NCBI GenBank assembly: GCA_900551265.1
Contig: URVL01000101.1
Span: forward strand, 1-8,062
Origin: an uncultured Eubacteriales bacterium
GTDB taxonomy: Bacteria > Bacillota > Clostridia > Oscillospirales > QAMX01
DNA: 8,062 bases
Reading direction: 5' to 3'
Position 1 is the first letter of the stretch. Each line of letters opens with the position of its first letter. Made by a program: the position numbers and the translations under genes. Shown here piece after piece: positions 7,042 through 8,062 of the stretch. Below the pieces are notes generated by a model. The model saw only the letters and a list, made by a program, of their open reading frames with translations, searched no databases and was not told where the DNA came from.

Positions 7042-7818
7042 ATGACTTATAAGATATTGGCAATTGGAGATGTGTGCGGACGCGCAGGACTGGATATCCT
7101 GCGTCGCAAACTGTGGGGCCTTCGTAAATTCTATGGTGTGGATTTTGTGGTGGCGAATGGTGAAAACGCCGCGGGAAACGGCATTACGCCCGCACAGGCA
7201 AGGGCGTTGTTTGACGCGGGCGCGGATGTGATTACGCTGGGAAACCACGGACTTCACAAACGTGAGATCGCAGCCTTTTTAGATGATGAACCGTATATTG
7301 TGCGTCCTGCAAATTGGCCGTCCGGCGCGCCGGGTACCGGTGTTACCGTATATGATACTGCGAAAACGCGCATCTGCGTGATGAACCTGATAGGCCGCGT
7401 GGATATTGGATTTGGAGCGGCCAATCCCTTTGAAACGGTAGATATACTGCTTGAAAGGTATCAGGATAAGGCGGATGTGTTCGTTGTGGACTTTCATGCG
7501 GAGGCCACAAGTGAAAAGTGCGCCATGGCGTATCATTTGGATGGCCGCGCGGGCGTGCTTTTCGGCACACATACGCATGTACAGACAGCGGATGAACGCG
7601 TGTTTCCCGGTGGGCTTGGCTTTATTACGGACCTTGGCATGACGGGAGCGGCAGACTCGGTAATTGGCGTAAAATGGGAACAAAGCCTTGCATACTTCCG
7701 GGGGGACATGCTGGTTCGATTTGAAGAATCGGCAAATTGTCCGCGGATTCAGGGCGCCCTTTTTACGATAGAGGACGGGGGAAAGTGCGTGGCTGTTGAG
7801 CGTGTATCGGTTGAGTAA
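7042..7818 (+). CDS. ymdB: YmdB-family metallophosphoesterase (TIGR00282), 2',3'-cyclic nucleotide phosphodiesterase
   Basis: The 258 residues match the YmdB family in length and motifs. The dinuclear metal site is complete by comparison with B. subtilis YmdB: Asp10 (GDVCG), Glu41-Asn42 (NGENAAG), Asn68-His69 (LGNH), His152 (DFHAEATSEK), and His177 and His179 (GTHTHVQTAD). DLGMTG (197-202) is also typical. Characterised members hydrolyse 2',3'-cyclic nucleotides and influence biofilm and motility gene expression. One odd spot: GNHGLHKRE replaces the usual GNHTWDKKE just after the metal-binding Asn-His. The ATG at 7042 is the only start codon after an in-frame stop at 7021. AAAGGA lies 14 bases upstream, which is long, so initiation may be weak. 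The usual Bacillus neighbours rny and spoVS are not in the window. No convincing terminator follows. Confidence 0.93.
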   Translation: MTYKILAIGDVCGRAGLDILRRKLWGLRKFYGVDFVVANGENAAGNGITPAQARALFDAGADVITLGNHGLHKREIAAFLDDEPYIVRPANWPSGAPGTGVTVYDTAKTRICVMNLIGRVDIGFGAANPFETVDILLERYQDKADVFVVDFHAEATSEKCAMAYHLDGRAGVLFGTHTHVQTADERVFPGGLGFITDLGMTGAADSVIGVKWEQSLAYFRGDMLVRFEESANCPRIQGALFTIEDGGKCVAVERVSVE

Positions 7819-7843
7819 ACACCGGGACCGGGCGGCGTTTCCC

Positions 7844-7873
7844 TTGACAGGAGGTGCTGCTTGATGGTAAAAT
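7844..7873 (+). promoter_or_regulatory. Promoter-like sequence overlapping a strong ribosome site
   Basis: TTGACA (7844-7849), a perfect -35, is followed after 18 bases by TAAAAT (7868-7873) with an extended TGG in front. The predicted start is near 7880. The spacer itself contains AGGAGGTG (7849-7856), a near-ideal Shine-Dalgarno site placed 7-9 bases before an ATG at 7864. If the promoter is used, that ribosome site is not in its own transcript; if the ribosome site is used, it must be on read-through from ymdB. Confidence 0.45.
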
Positions 7874-7953
7874 ATAAAACTGTAGTGCGCCGCATCTGCA
7901 GTAGCTGGGTTATCTTTCAAAGAAGCAGCAAGATAGAAACGCTTTTCAAGTGA
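7864..7953 (+). CDS. Possible 29-residue small protein (hypothetical)
   Basis: ATG at 7864 (or the in-frame TTG at 7861) follows AGGAGGTG at ideal spacing, 45 bases after the ymdB stop. The frame encodes 29 residues starting MVKYKTVVRRIC and ending at TGA 7951-7953. It is basic with a short hydrophobic patch (SSWVIF) and matches nothing I recognise. Its stop overlaps the ATG of the next frame as TGATG, a common sign of translational coupling. The same bases can also fold into a structured RNA, so coding is uncertain. Confidence 0.35.
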   Translation: MVKYKTVVRRICSSWVIFQRSSKIETLFK

Positions 7954-7987
7954 TGGCCGGTCGAATCCGGTTGCGTTGGAGCACTGC
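7880..7987 (+). ncRNA. Candidate structured RNA, unrecognised
   Basis: A 7-bp stem GTAGTGC/GCACTGC (7882-7888 with 7981-7987, one G-U pair) would close the element and begins two bases after the start predicted from the upstream promoter. Inside are TATCTT/AAGATA (6 bp, 13-base loop), AACGC/GCGTT, and within the latter GCCGG/CCGGT around TCGAAT, which resembles a tRNA T-arm with a loop one base short. A further hairpin GCGTA/TACGC (7986-7998) competes with the closing stem. It fits no riboswitch, SRP RNA, 6S RNA, tmRNA or RNase P pattern that I tried. This is a hand fold only. Confidence 0.3.
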
Positions 7988-8062
7988 GTATTTTACGCCC
8001 CCGTACCTCACCAGGATAGAGGGTCCGCCTCCTAAAAATCGAATCGTTCGAATCCTGGAGCC
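7953..8062 (+). CDS. Possible reading frame running off the right edge (hypothetical, partial)
   Basis: The ATG at 7953 overlaps the previous TGA (TGATG) and the frame stays open to the window end, at least 36 codons. The peptide begins MAGRIRLRWSTAYF, is rich in Arg and Pro, and resembles no family I know. It uses several codons that are uncommon in the neighbouring genes (CGA three times, AGG, ATA). About 40 of its bases look like part of a tRNA. Both facts argue that the frame may be accidental. Confidence 0.2.
   Translation, partial: MAGRIRLRWSTAYFTPPYLTRIEGPPPKNRIVRILE
7997..8035 (+). pseudogene. tRNA-Arg(CCU)-like 5' half without a matching 3' half
   Basis: Seven acceptor-like bases GCCCCCG (7997-8003) are followed by TA, a D-stem CCTC/GAGG (8006-8009 with 8019-8022), a D-loop with A14, GG (8014-8015) and A21 in the right places, then TCCGC (8024-8028) and an anticodon loop CTCCTAA (8029-8035) with anticodon CCT. 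This is the order, spacing and sequence of a bacterial tRNA-Arg(CCU) 5' half. After it, the expected GCGGA and CGGGGGC strands are missing: the next bases are AAATCGAATC, and a T-loop-like GTTCGAATC (8046-8054) has no paired T-stem. It could be a remnant, an interrupted tRNA, or an assembly fault near a contig end. Confidence 0.4.

Noticed and set aside
7028..7045. Five-codon frame (MKVLA) just before ymdB ending in an ATGA overlap
   Set aside because: The AAAGGA touches its ATG with no spacing, so it is unlikely to be translated.
7819..7843. Terminator after ymdB
   Set aside because: AACACC/GGCGTT pair only with a mismatch and no T tract follows, so it is not convincing.
7279..7920. 213-residue open frame on the minus strand opposite ymdB
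   Set aside because: It lies antisense to a well-supported gene, has a Cys/His/Arg-rich composition typical of shadow frames, no domain and no ribosome site.
7880..7990. A complete tRNA in the first part of the tail
   Set aside because: The 7-bp closing stem and T-arm-like arm are not adjacent as a tRNA needs, no anticodon stem forms, and no CCA follows.
1..8062. CRISPR arrays, insertion sequences, integrase or phage genes
   Set aside because: I saw no regularly spaced repeats, no terminal inverted repeats around a transposase, and no such protein.

Overview
This window looks like ordinary chromosome from a Clostridia-type member of the Bacillota (Firmicutes). The base composition is moderate, the Shine-Dalgarno sites are strong (GGAGG, AGGTGATC), several starts are TTG, and the gene families (QueT, YmdB, CPBP proteases, the short U32 form, SorE-like dehydrogenases) are typical of that group. 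This placement is inferred from gene content, not from a marker gene. I see no transposase, integrase, CRISPR array or phage gene.

Layout, left to right. (1) The 3' part of an ABC exporter gene (+, from the left edge to 1066), closed by a very strong hairpin terminator. (2) A convergent pair on the minus strand, transcribed right to left: a CPBP membrane protease (2468-3328), then a U32-family protein (1154-2374) that probably belongs to the tRNA 5-hydroxyuridine/rRNA hydroxylation group. (3) A divergent promoter region (3329-3507) with a 12-base perfect palindrome between the two promoters. (4) A SorE-like zinc-binding dehydrogenase (+, 3508-4767). (5) A minus-strand operon read right to left: queT-like transporter subunit (6360-6881), HD-domain phosphohydrolase (5791-6378, overlapping queT by 19 bases) and galU (4888-5757), ended by a hairpin terminator at 4804-4835. 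(6) A second divergent promoter region (6882-7041) leading right to ymdB (+, 7042-7818). (7) An unexplained tail (7819-8062).

The genes serve several housekeeping roles: envelope transport, sugar-nucleotide supply (GalU), nucleotide clean-up (HD protein), import of a queuosine precursor for tRNA wobble modification (QueT), another probable RNA modification enzyme (U32), a sugar or sugar-phosphate oxidoreductase, and the YmdB phosphodiesterase. Apart from the queT-HD-galU unit there is no clear single pathway.

The part least explained is the last ~220 bases. A promoter-like sequence and a perfect ribosome-binding site overlap there. They lead into either two tiny translationally coupled reading frames or a structured RNA whose closing stem begins next to the predicted transcription start. 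Inside it lies a segment closely resembling the 5' half of a tRNA-Arg(CCU), but the 3' half needed to complete that tRNA is not present in the visible sequence. No confident novel system can be claimed; this tail is the best candidate for follow-up.
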